The translations under genes were made by a program, and so were the position numbers. This document shows positions 8,283-16,440 of a stretch of DNA of 64,000 bases, piece after piece. Under the pieces are notes generated by a model. The model had not been told where the DNA came from. It made no database searches and saw only the letters and a program-made list of their open reading frames with translations. Source of the DNA: RCIO01 sp965232405 (GTDB taxonomy: Bacteria; Pseudomonadota; Alphaproteobacteria; Rhizobiales; Rhizobiaceae); NCBI GenBank assembly GCA_965232405.1, contig OZ246966.1:2666001-2730000 (forward strand). The letters run 5' to 3'. Position 1 is the first letter of the stretch; every line of letters begins with the position of its first letter.

Positions 8283-9649
8283 CCGGTCGTCTCAAGCAGG
8301 ATTTCGATGCGGCGGTTGGCGCTGGCAAATGGGTCGTCGGGCAATTTCAGCTGCCGGTCGGCATATCCGGCAACGCCAGTCACGCGCTTTTCGTCCAAAC
8401 CGCCGCGCAGCAGCATGTAGTAGGTTGCGTGCGCGCGGGCGGTCGAAAGCCGCCAGTTGTCATAGCCGTCGCCGGCGAAAGGGCGACCATCTGTGTGACC
8501 GTTGATGACAACCGTGCCGTTCTGTTCGCGCAAGGTGCTGCCGATGCCTTCCATCGCGCGCACCAGGTTGCGCCGGGGAACGGCTGAGCCGATCTCGAAC
8601 ATACCGTCCTGCACATCGTCGGCGACCGAGATCAGAACACCGGTCTCGGTGGGCGTTACGGAGATACCATCCTGCGCAATGCCACCCAGCGCCCTGTCGA
8701 GCTGCTGGCGGATCGCCTCCGCCATGGCCTCATTCTTGTTCATTTCGTTTTGAGCCGGCGCCGGTTCGGCTTGCTCCAGTTCGGCGCGCAGCGTTTCCAC
8801 CTCGGCGGCATAGCCGGGTTTCTGCTCGGCCATTTCCGAAGGCTCTTCTTCCGGCTGTTCAGGAAGCAGGCCTGGCAGTGCGTTGCTGTCGGTGATTTCG
8901 GCAATCACCTCTTCAAGTGTCGAGTCGGACTGGCCGGGTACGTCGACCTTCGGCGCGAAGGGATCGTCGTCAATCGCCGCATCCTTGGGCGGCGGCTGCA
9001 ACAGGTCGGAAGCGATCGGCCCTTCAGGGAGCGAGGGCTTGGCGCTCTGTTCGCCAGCCTCGGGCACCTCGATCTGGCTCGACCAGAAATCCGGCGCAAA
9101 TGGATCCCGGTACGATTCGCCGCCTTCAGCGCCGGTTGCGGGTCCCGAATCCTGCGCCCCGCCATCGCCCTTGGCCGAAATGTTCTGGAGAGCCTGAGTC
9201 TCACCGGCGATTTCGGAAAGCACCGCATAGGGGTCGGCGAAAAGCTCATCGTCAGTGTGTTCGGCAACGTTGGGCACTTCCGGCGGAATGTCTTCGTCTG
9301 CGGTCTCAGGCGAACTCATGCGGGTGCCGACAGCGTTTTCGGCTGCTGGACTGCGGGTTTCCTCGCCCGTTTCGCTGGATGAGGCCGGGCCCTTTTCCAG
9401 ATCGCCGATGCCTTTGCGATTGGTGTTGCGATCAACCAGCTTGACCGGGTTGAAGTAGCTGGCAAGAGCGGCGCGCGTCTGCTCGTTGGCGGCATTGATC
9501 AGCCACATGACGAGGAAGAAACACATCATGGCCGTCATGAAGTCGGCGAACGCGATCTTCCAGACACCGCCATGATGACCTTCGTCGTCGTCCATTCCGC
9601 CCCGGCGGACGATGATGATCTCTTGTGTGCCTTCCGCGTCGGCTTTCAT
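8279..9649 (-). CDS. motB: Flagellar motor stator protein MotB
   Basis: MotB forms the proton-conducting stator with MotA and anchors it to peptidoglycan. I start at the ATG at 9649, which overlaps the upstream stop as ATGA; an in-frame upstream Met lies inside the preceding gene. The 456-residue protein has one transmembrane helix (about 31-51, KIAFADFMTAMMCFFLVMWL) with the expected proton-binding Asp (D36). A plug-like segment, a long acidic Pro-rich linker (about 80-310), and a C-terminal OmpA-like domain with VINGHTDGRPF and NWRLSTARAHATYYML follow. The long linker is typical of rhizobial MotB, which works with MotC. Confidence 0.95.
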   Translation of the reverse strand: MKADAEGTQEIIIVRRGGMDDDEGHHGGVWKIAFADFMTAMMCFFLVMWLINAANEQTRAALASYFNPVKLVDRNTNRKGIGDLEKGPASSSETGEETRSPAAENAVGTRMSSPETADEDIPPEVPNVAEHTDDELFADPYAVLSEIAGETQALQNISAKGDGGAQDSGPATGAEGGESYRDPFAPDFWSSQIEVPEAGEQSAKPSLPEGPIASDLLQPPPKDAAIDDDPFAPKVDVPGQSDSTLEEVIAEITDSNALPGLLPEQPEEEPSEMAEQKPGYAAEVETLRAELEQAEPAPAQNEMNKNEAMAEAIRQQLDRALGGIAQDGISVTPTETGVLISVADDVQDGMFEIGSAVPRRNLVRAMEGIGSTLREQNGTVVINGHTDGRPFAGDGYDNWRLSTARAHATYYMLLRGGLDEKRVTGVAGYADRQLKLPDDPFASANRRIEILLETTG

Positions 9650-10272
9650 TCCATGATCTCCGACAGGGATGTGGACCATTCTGAAAGGCGCGTTTCAAAG
9701 AGCGTGTCTTCGATCGCGGCGGTGATGTCGAAGCCGGAGGCTTCGGTATATTCCACCTGGTCGGCAAGCTTGCCGAGTTTCGGCTGCAGGGCCTCGAACA
9801 GGGAAAGCGGTCCGTGAACCCTGATCCGCACGGCCTCACGGTCGCGGGCTGCACCGTTGATGGACTTGGCAAGCGCATCCAGAGCCTTGGCCTGAACGTC
9901 CTCGGTCAACGCAATGCCCAGAATGCGCGCAGTCACGGCCGAGGTCAGTTCCACCAGCCGCCGCTCCATTTCGTCAAAACGGCTGGCGACCACGCTGCCA
10001 GCCTGTTCGCCGATTTCGGCGCGGATACTGTCGATTTCCTGCTGATGGCTTTGCTTGAGCGCCTCGATTTCGGCCGCATGCGCAGCCTCCAGTCTGGCGG
10101 TGACTTCAAGCCTGGCAGCTTCTACGGCCTCGTCGATCCGATTGCCTATCGGCTCGGTAGGCATCGCGGGCATGGGAGGCGTCTTGATCGAATCCGCAAC
10201 GGGCGAGGGCCCCACTGTCCGCTTGGGGCCGCCGAAATCCTTCAATACATCAGCGAGTGCAAGTGCTGCCAT
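9646..10272 (-). CDS. FliH-like flagellar assembly protein
   Basis: This 208-residue protein lies between fliF and motB and overlaps both (TGATG with fliF, ATGA with motB). It has an N-terminal segment starting MAALALADVLKDFGG, a Pro-rich linker, a long amphipathic coiled coil (about 45-110, rich in Glu/Ala), and a compact C-terminal domain (about 115-205). This arrangement matches FliH, the regulator of the FliI ATPase that links it to the C-ring. Sequence divergence of FliH in this group makes the name an inference from architecture and position. No other fliH candidate is visible in the window. Confidence 0.7.
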   Translation of the reverse strand: MAALALADVLKDFGGPKRTVGPSPVADSIKTPPMPAMPTEPIGNRIDEAVEAARLEVTARLEAAHAAEIEALKQSHQQEIDSIRAEIGEQAGSVVASRFDEMERRLVELTSAVTARILGIALTEDVQAKALDALAKSINGAARDREAVRIRVHGPLSLFEALQPKLGKLADQVEYTEASGFDITAAIEDTLFETRLSEWSTSLSEIME

Positions 10273-11936
10273 CAGCTAGCTTCCTGTGTCGCCCATTTGC
10301 GCAGGATCTGGGCGGTGCGTTCCTCGCTAAGGTCAACCATGCGCGCCAGCCGCTCCTGCGGTGCGGGTTTGATGCGTTTGCGAATGTCGCCCGACGCTTC
10401 CTCGACGTAGCCGCCGCCGTCGGACCCTCCGCCTTCGCCGCCGCCGCCGGCTTCACCGGTTCCGTCCGTGATGGCTGCCTGCTGCTGCGGGGATGCGTTG
10501 TTGGGCAGTCGGCGCTGAACTTCGTCGAAGCTCTGGCCACTGTTGGGACCGGCCAGCATGGCCGTCATCGGCCGCAACCCGAACCACACCACCAGGAAGA
10601 CCACCACGATGAAGGCCGCGGCGTTGATCATGGTGCCGCTCTGGCGGGTCAAATTGTCGAGAATGCTTGACCCCGGTGCTTCGAAGCCTGCCTCATCAGC
10701 CAGGAATTCCACTGCCGAGACTTCCAGCAGGTCGCCGCGTGCCTCGTCGAAACCAGTGGCTGAAACCACCAGCTTCTGGATATCGGCCACGCGCTGCTCG
10801 ATCTGTGCGTCAGTGGCGGTTTCGCCCAGGATTTCGCGAAGCCGGGCCTGGTTCACGACGACCGCGATCGACAGCTTCGAAAGCGTGTACCCGTTGGAAA
10901 CAGTGGCGATGCGCTTCGAGTTCAGTTCGTAATTGGTGATTTCCTCGCGGCGCTCGCTCTGTTCCGACGATTCAGGCGCAGATGAGCTTTCAACCGCCGC
11001 TGTCGGCAGGTTCTGCTCCACCGTTGTCGGGTTTGCCGCCGAGCGCTGATTGGCCGTATCGTTCGACCGGACAACCTGTACCGAGCGTTCGACGCGGGAA
11101 TTGGGATCGAAAATCGTCTCTTCGGTCTGACGCGAATCGGTATTCACGTTGGCGCGAACACTGGCGCGGAAGTTTTCAGGCCCGAGATAGGGCGCCAGCG
11201 CGCGGCGGATGTTGGCCTCGATGCTGGTGGAGACCGACTGCTCCACGGTCATGGAGCGCGCCATCGAGCTGTTGTTCGGGTCATCGCCGGACGCCAGCAG
11301 CGTCCCGGCAGAATCGAGCACCGTCACATTGTCGACATTGAGGCCCGGCACCGCCGCCGCGACCAGGTGGCGGATGGCTGAAGCAGCGCGCTGGCCGTCG
11401 ATGCTGGAAGCGCGGATGACGACGGATGCCGTCGGCTTCTGCTCCTCGCGGCGGAAGCTGCCGCGTTCAGGCAGAACCACGTGCACGCGCGCTGCGCGAA
11501 TGCCTGCAATCGACTGTATGGTGCGCGCAATTTCACCTTCCAGCGCCCGGATGCGGGTGATCTGCTGCATGAAGGTGGTCAGGCCGAGCGAGCCGACATT
11601 GTCGAACAGTTCGTAGCCTGCATTGGTGCTGGTCGGCAGGCCTTTCTCGGCAAGCAACATGCGCGCCTGCGAGGTCTTGCCGGCCGTCACCATCAGGGTG
11701 GTGCCGTCCGATGCGACGTCGAAGTCGATACCGGCTTCGCCGAGCACCAGACCGATCTGGTTCACGTCGGATCGCTCGAGGCCGACATAGAGCGTCTCGT
11801 AGGCCGGCCGGTTCAGATAGATCGAGGCGATGGCGATGATGGCAATGACAAGCGCCGCCACGCCGCCCATCAGGGCGAGCCGCTGAGGCCCGAAACCGCG
11901 GAGGTTGTCGACAATTCTCTGGATCTGTTCCGGCAC
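10272..11936 (-). CDS. fliF: Flagellar MS-ring protein FliF
   Basis: FliF builds the MS ring in the inner membrane that houses the export gate. The 554-residue protein has transmembrane helices at about 20-42 and 430-452, enclosing a large periplasmic region. It contains the YscJ-like segment YETLYVGLERSDVNQIG and the ring-building stretch RVHVVLPERGSFRREEQKPT. The cytoplasmic tail ends PQERLARMVDLSEERTAQIL, the FliG-binding region. It begins the fliF-fliH-motB-motC-fliK unit; its promoter must lie in 11937-12000, just beyond the flagellin terminator. Length is normal. Confidence 0.96.
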   Translation of the reverse strand: MPEQIQRIVDNLRGFGPQRLALMGGVAALVIAIIAIASIYLNRPAYETLYVGLERSDVNQIGLVLGEAGIDFDVASDGTTLMVTAGKTSQARMLLAEKGLPTSTNAGYELFDNVGSLGLTTFMQQITRIRALEGEIARTIQSIAGIRAARVHVVLPERGSFRREEQKPTASVVIRASSIDGQRAASAIRHLVAAAVPGLNVDNVTVLDSAGTLLASGDDPNNSSMARSMTVEQSVSTSIEANIRRALAPYLGPENFRASVRANVNTDSRQTEETIFDPNSRVERSVQVVRSNDTANQRSAANPTTVEQNLPTAAVESSSAPESSEQSERREEITNYELNSKRIATVSNGYTLSKLSIAVVVNQARLREILGETATDAQIEQRVADIQKLVVSATGFDEARGDLLEVSAVEFLADEAGFEAPGSSILDNLTRQSGTMINAAAFIVVVFLVVWFGLRPMTAMLAGPNSGQSFDEVQRRLPNNASPQQQAAITDGTGEAGGGGEGGGSDGGGYVEEASGDIRKRIKPAPQERLARMVDLSEERTAQILRKWATQEAS

Positions 11937-12000
11937 CGGACGGCTGCTCCGACTATTGTGGAACCGTCAGACTAGCCGCTGAAGCTTGTGCGAAAATGTA

Positions 12001-12030
12001 AGAGGGCCGCCCGTTGCCGGGCGGCCCTCT
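12001..12030 (-). terminator. Intrinsic terminator of the flagellin gene
   Basis: A perfect 13-bp hairpin has arms 12001-12013 and 12018-12030 (AGAGGGCCGCCCG and its complement) around a 4-base loop. Read on the minus strand, it is followed by TACATTTTCG, a short T-rich stretch. It lies 28 bp after the flagellin stop and 65 bp before the fliF start, so it isolates flagellin from fliF. Confidence 0.85.
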
Positions 12031-12057
12031 CGTTTCGTGCTGTACTCGTTTGGTGAA

Positions 12058-13755
12058 TTAGCCGCGGAAGAGCGACAGGATCATCTGCGAGTTGGAGTTG
12101 GCGATGGACAGAGCCTGGATACCGAGCTGCTGCTGCACCTGCAGTGCCTGCAGCTTGGTGGACTCTTCTTCCATGTCAGCGTCGACCAGCTGGCTCACGC
12201 CACGGTCAACCGCGTCCATCAGGTTCGACACGAAGGAGTTCTGCATGTCGATACGGCTCTTGATGGCGCCGAGGCTGGAAGCAGCACCGGTCACGCTCTC
12301 GATCATGGCGTTGACGCCATTGATGTAGCTTTCCATCTGGTCGGCGGTTGCGCCGGTGATGTTGACTTCAGCGATGTTGAAGTCGGCGCTGCCGGAGTTG
12401 GCGCGGACTGCACTGAGCTCAACCTTCGAGGAGACACCGGTCGTGTTGCTGGAGAACACGATCTGGTTGTCGGCGTTGAGCGAGATGTTGACGTCGTTCG
12501 CACCGCCACCAACGGTCAGATTGGCGTTCTCGAAGGCCTTGGTCAGAACCTGAACCATTTCCGCGGTGTCGGAGATGGTGGCGCTGCCGTGAGCCGAGGT
12601 GAGAGCGGTCGCTGCATCAACGGTGATGGTGTGATCGGTGCCATCGACATTGATGTTGAAGCTGATCGCGTCGTCAGCGTCCAGGGTGATGGCCGAGAAG
12701 GTGCCGGTCATCGTCGCGCTGCCGGCGGTAGCCGCACCGCCTGCATCCGTACCGGCCGTGTAGGTCACGTTGCCGGGGGTGTAGGTCGCCGCACCGTTGG
12801 TGTCGCCGTCATCGTTGTAGGTCCAGCCCGAGATGGCGATCGTAGCATCGGCGCCGGTGTCCGTTGTCGTGAACAGCAAGCCGTTGGTACCACCGTTGTC
12901 AGCAACGGTAACCAGACCATCGAGAGCGGTGCCAGTGATCGCCGTGGTGACAGCCGCAGCCAGCTGAGCGGTGGTGGTGATACCGTCGAGGCTGATGCCA
13001 TTCAGAGCAACCGACGTTCCGCCGATGTCGAGCGTGAAGTCCAACGTATCGCCGTTGTCGGCGTCGTTGGCGAACGACAGGTCGCCGGTGTCAAGAGTAC
13101 CGGCCGTTGCAGACGTGGCAGCACCTGCAACCGTAGTGGCGGCCGAGGTGTTCGAACCCGCGATCGTACCGGTGTCGGCGTTGCCGCTTGCCTTCTCGAG
13201 GAGGCCGGCGCCGCTTGCACCCGAATCGAACAGGGCAAACTGGGTCAGATCGACGTCAATCTTGCCAAGCGTGATGGTGTTGTCGGCGTTACGGGTGAAC
13301 GAAGAAACGATCTGCTGTGTGGCCGAATAGCCAGAAGCATCCGAGTTCGTCGAGAGCCAGTTCGAGCCGGAGAACGAAGCCGACGAGGCAAGGCTCGTGA
13401 GCTGGCTCTGAAGCTCGGTGATTTCAGCCTGGATCTTCGACTTGTCAACGCCCGGAGCCGTCGCGGCAACGAGCTTGGTCTTGATTTCGTCGAGGTAATC
13501 CTTCGCGGAGTCCATCGCAGTGTAAGCAACGTCGACCATCGCGGCGCCAAGGCCGAGCGAGTCCTGAACGGTCGAAAGCGCCTTGTTGTCCGAACGCATC
13601 GTCGTTGCGATCGACCAGTAGGCGGCGTTGTCGGAAGCTTCCGCGACGCGGTAGCCGGTAGAAATGCGACCCTGAGTGGTATCCAACATTTTGTTGGTGG
13701 TCTTCAGAGTCTGCAGCGCCGTCATTGCGGCGGAGTTCGTCATGATACTGGACAT
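12058..13755 (-). CDS. Flagellin (long form)
   Basis: This is the structural subunit of the filament. Conserved ends flank the variable core: the N-terminal D0/D1 starts MSSIMTNSAAMTALQTLKTT and includes LDTTQGRISTGYRVAEASDN; the C-terminal D1/D0 ends QQLGIQALSIANSNSQMILS followed by LFRG. At 565 residues it is much longer than the roughly 320-400 residues of S. meliloti flagellins. The extra length is a Thr/Ala/Gly/Asp-rich, Cys-free core (about 190-430), probably surface-exposed D2/D3 domains. It is the only flagellin in the window, whereas many rhizobia have several in tandem. It is a monocistronic gene with its own terminator and upstream region. Confidence 0.96.
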   Translation of the reverse strand: MSSIMTNSAAMTALQTLKTTNKMLDTTQGRISTGYRVAEASDNAAYWSIATTMRSDNKALSTVQDSLGLGAAMVDVAYTAMDSAKDYLDEIKTKLVAATAPGVDKSKIQAEITELQSQLTSLASSASFSGSNWLSTNSDASGYSATQQIVSSFTRNADNTITLGKIDVDLTQFALFDSGASGAGLLEKASGNADTGTIAGSNTSAATTVAGAATSATAGTLDTGDLSFANDADNGDTLDFTLDIGGTSVALNGISLDGITTTAQLAAAVTTAITGTALDGLVTVADNGGTNGLLFTTTDTGADATIAISGWTYNDDGDTNGAATYTPGNVTYTAGTDAGGAATAGSATMTGTFSAITLDADDAISFNINVDGTDHTITVDAATALTSAHGSATISDTAEMVQVLTKAFENANLTVGGGANDVNISLNADNQIVFSSNTTGVSSKVELSAVRANSGSADFNIAEVNITGATADQMESYINGVNAMIESVTGAASSLGAIKSRIDMQNSFVSNLMDAVDRGVSQLVDADMEEESTKLQALQVQQQLGIQALSIANSNSQMILSLFRG

Positions 13756-13968
13756 GGGACCTGCCCCTTTTAAGGTGGTATTCTTGGGACATACCGGGCT
13801 AACCGGTTTGGAGGAGCGGCATCATGCCAATGAACGCTGAACAGGGTTCACCCACCAAGCTTTGCCCCAATATGGCGGTCAATTCCTACCAAAGTGATAA
13901 TCGGCAGGCGCTGGTGTCGGGTTTTTGACGGGTTTTCTTTGACGTTGGGTAAGCTTGGAAACGGCTTC
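13756..13968 (-). promoter_or_regulatory. Flagellin upstream region with possible sigma-28-like -10
   Basis: This 213 bp non-coding stretch between the fliP stop and the flagellin start must contain the flagellin promoter. On the minus strand GCCGATTA at 13905-13898 resembles the flagellar sigma-28 -10 element GCCGATAA, but no good TAAA-type -35 lies at the usual spacing. The tentative assignment would leave a 5' leader of about 140 bases. A GGAG-like ribosome site precedes the flagellin ATG only weakly. Confidence 0.35.
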
Positions 13969-14703
13969 TTAGACAAAAGAACGGACAAGACTGCCGACGA
14001 GCAAGTTCCAACCGTCTATTAGCACAAAGAAAAGTATCTTGAATGGTAATGAAACCACCGTTGGCGGCAGCATCATCATGCCCATAGACATGGTGATCGT
14101 GGCGACGATCAAGTCGATGACCAGAAACGGCAGTACGATCAGGAAGCCGATCTCAAAGCCGCGTCTGATCTCGGAAATCATGAATGCGGGTACCAGCACC
14201 CTCAGATCGGTCTCGTTTCCCTCGACTGCAACCGTGTCGCGTTCGCGCGCGAGATCGACAAACAGAGCATAATCCTTTTCGCGGACATTCGCGGCCATGA
14301 AGTTGCGGAACGGGTCAGAGATGCGGCGCAGCGCTTCGGCTTCCTCGATTTCCTCGTTCATCAGGGGCTGAACCCCGTTATTCCACGCCTGATCGAAGCT
14401 TGGCGCCATGACATAGAAGGTCATGAACAGCGCAAGGCTGATGAGAATAAGGTTCGCCGGCGTCGTCGGCAGGCCGAGGCCGGCACGCAGAATGGAAAAG
14501 GCAATGACGAACCGGGTGAAGCTGGTGACCATGATCAGGATGCCCGGAGCGAGCGACAAAACCGTGATCAGGCCGAAAAGCTGGATGATCGTGCCGATGG
14601 TGGAGCCGTCGGCCTGGGTAATCTGTCCGAGATCGATCTGTTGTGCCGATGCAGTGCTTGCAAGAAGCAGAAACCCGGCGATTGTCGAAGCGATCAGTCT
14701 CAT
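13969..14703 (-). CDS. fliP: Flagellar type III export gate protein FliP
   Basis: FliP is a core component of the FliPQR export gate in the inner membrane. The 244-residue protein has a cleavable signal peptide (about 1-20) and four hydrophobic segments. Hallmark motifs are VLSLAPGILIMVTSFTRFVI, LRAGLGLPTTPANLILISLA and PAFMISEIRRGFEIGFLIVL. The C-terminus is MMMLPPTVVSLPFKILFFVL and beyond. It overlaps fliL by 4 bp and is the last gene of the flgB-to-fliP operon. Confidence 0.97.
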   Translation of the reverse strand: MRLIASTIAGFLLLASTASAQQIDLGQITQADGSTIGTIIQLFGLITVLSLAPGILIMVTSFTRFVIAFSILRAGLGLPTTPANLILISLALFMTFYVMAPSFDQAWNNGVQPLMNEEIEEAEALRRISDPFRNFMAANVREKDYALFVDLARERDTVAVEGNETDLRVLVPAFMISEIRRGFEIGFLIVLPFLVIDLIVATITMSMGMMMLPPTVVSLPFKILFFVLIDGWNLLVGSLVRSFV

Positions 14704-15197
14704 TCGAACAACAGAGTCCTGACCAGAACCTGCTTCACGCGCCCCTCGCTGCGGATGCGAGCATGCTCTTCAAGATCGGTCTTGAGATGCTGGAAACCGC
14801 TAGCCCCCTGAATCTGACGCGCCTTCACTGTGCGCAGATATGCCAGAAAGTCCTGATGAATTTGCTCGGCCAACACCGGATCAGGAATGTCGTCGAACAC
14901 GATCGCAAGTTCCATCCGCGCCCAGATATCGACCGGATCGGCGAGGTTGGTATTTATCGGCGCCAGCCGGAAAACATGGAGCGTCTCTTCGGCGTCTTCT
15001 GAGCCGGGCAGGTCATCGTAATTCTCGTCAGGGCTGATCTGCTTGCCGGTCCCTTCAACGGCGCCGCCGCCTGTCATGACGGCTCCGGTCAGCCAACCCG
15101 TTCCGATCGCTGCACCGGTCAACAGCACCAGCATGAGAAGCTGGATGATGATCGAAGGGCCACCCTTGGGTGCGTCGGCTGCCGAGGCGCTTGCCAT
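14700..15197 (-). CDS. fliL: Flagellar basal body-associated protein FliL
   Basis: FliL is a single-pass inner-membrane protein surrounding the stator that affects motor torque. The 165-residue protein has a short cytoplasmic N-terminus, one transmembrane helix (about 16-38, IIIQLLMLVLLTGAAIGTGW), and a periplasmic stomatin-like domain. That domain includes ELAIVFDDIPDPVLAEQIHQ and ends GRVKQVLVRTLLFE, the usual FliL terminus. It lies 17 bp after flgH and overlaps fliP by 4 bp. Confidence 0.93.
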   Translation of the reverse strand: MASASAADAPKGGPSIIIQLLMLVLLTGAAIGTGWLTGAVMTGGGAVEGTGKQISPDENYDDLPGSEDAEETLHVFRLAPINTNLADPVDIWARMELAIVFDDIPDPVLAEQIHQDFLAYLRTVKARQIQGASGFQHLKTDLEEHARIRSEGRVKQVLVRTLLFE

Positions 15198-15214
15198 TGT
15201 TCAGCTTCGCCCCG

Positions 15215-15901
15215 TCAGAACGGCAACACGTTGTCGAGGAACTGCTGGCCGTAAGGCGGCTGCTGGACCTCGGTCAGGCGACCGCGACCGCCGTAGGAAA
15301 TGCGCGCTTCGGCGATGCGTTCGTAGTCGATCGTATTGTTTGCGCCGATGTCGTTCGGTCTGACGATGCCGGCGATGGTGAGAATGCGGAGTTCTGAATT
15401 GACCCGCACTTCCTGGGATCCGCTGATCACGAGATTGCCGTTCGGCAGTACGTCGGTCACGACGGCCGCCACCGAAAGGTTTATGCTCTCGGAGCGCGTT
15501 GTCGCTCCTGCGCCATCGGTAGATGTGCCGGAAGTCACACCGCCGTCGGCAGAGAAGGATGCCGAAGGAAGGCCGGCGCTGAGGCCAAGCTTGCGCGAAA
15601 CGGTTCGCTCGCGCTCCGACTCGTTCTTGAACTGAGCCCGGTCATTGATTTCGATCGACACGGTCAGGATGTCGCCCACCGAAAGCGCCCGCGGATCGGT
15701 GAAAAGCCGGCTCTGACGATCGTTCCAGAGCGAAAAGCGCCGTACCGGCTTTGCCGGTGTGTCGGGATAGCTGGCGGCGGTCATGACACTTGGGCCAACG
15801 CCGACGGCAACCGGCGAAAGCCGCGGCGGCACGCCGATCTCATCCATCGCCGTACATCCGCCTATGGTCAGGGCTGCCGCTACAACTATCAGAGAGCGCA
15901 T
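15215..15901 (-). CDS. flgH: Flagellar L-ring lipoprotein FlgH
   Basis: FlgH forms the outer-membrane L ring. The 228-residue precursor has a lipoprotein signal with lipobox TIGGC (Cys16). The FlgH body includes SLWNDRQSRLFTDPRALSVG, ILTVSIEINDRAQFKNESER and LPNGNLVISGSQEVRVNSEL. It ends PPYGQQFLDNVLPF. Start and motE stop share one base, indicating coupling. Length and motifs are normal. Confidence 0.96.
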   Translation of the reverse strand: MRSLIVVAAALTIGGCTAMDEIGVPPRLSPVAVGVGPSVMTAASYPDTPAKPVRRFSLWNDRQSRLFTDPRALSVGDILTVSIEINDRAQFKNESERERTVSRKLGLSAGLPSASFSADGGVTSGTSTDGAGATTRSESINLSVAAVVTDVLPNGNLVISGSQEVRVNSELRILTIAGIVRPNDIGANNTIDYERIAEARISYGGRGRLTEVQQPPYGQQFLDNVLPF

Positions 15902-16431
15902 CAGCTGGGGTCCTTCGTTCGCGCGGCGCTGACCATGATGCCGGTCAGGGACGCTGCGGTTTCGATTTTCATTTCATTGAGAATGACGCTGGCCTTGCGC
16001 GCGTCGAGGCTCATGAGAATGGCTGCCGCCGTTTCGGCGCGCAACTGGCCCAGCTGGCCGGCGGCTGCGTCGGGGCGCATGTTGCCATAGATTTCGACGA
16101 CGGTTTCCTGCGCCTGCTTGATGAAGCGGTCGCGCCTGGCGAGCCATTCCTCATATTCGGCGCGTTTCTGCTCGAGTTTGACGATGCGATCGTCAACTTC
16201 GGCCTGCAGCTTCTCAAGCTCGATTTTCTGAAGCGCGTAGCGGCGGTCGCGCGCGGCATCGACGATGTTGCCGCAAAACCGCTCGATCTCTTCGGCGCTC
16301 GATTCCGTTGGTGTGCCGGGCACAAGCGACTGCGATGCGGCAGGCAGAGCCGCAGTCACAGCCAACAACACTGCGGCGGCAGCCAGCTTGGCGGCGCGGG
16401 GATGCGAGGCGATGGCGTGCATATTCCTCAT
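15901..16431 (-). CDS. motE: MotE, periplasmic chaperone for MotC
   Basis: MotE in S. meliloti is a periplasmic chaperone that folds and stabilises MotC. The 176-residue precursor has a signal peptide (about 1-33, ending PAASQ), a helical coiled-coil segment (about 60-105), and a C-terminal MgtE_N-like helical domain with MRPDAAAGQLGQLRAETAAA and ILMSLDARKASVILNEM. A later Met (M4) is an alternative start. It lies between flgI (9 bp) and flgH (1 bp overlap), the same order as in S. meliloti. Confidence 0.88.
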   Translation of the reverse strand: MRNMHAIASHPRAAKLAAAAVLLAVTAALPAASQSLVPGTPTESSAEEIERFCGNIVDAARDRRYALQKIELEKLQAEVDDRIVKLEQKRAEYEEWLARRDRFIKQAQETVVEIYGNMRPDAAAGQLGQLRAETAAAILMSLDARKASVILNEMKIETAASLTGIMVSAARTKDPS

Positions 16432-16440
16432 GTCCGGCCT

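Noticed and set aside
11986..13773. 595-codon open frame opposite flagellin
   Set aside because: Complement of a conserved flagellin gene; no ribosome site, no motif, and it crosses the flagellin terminator.
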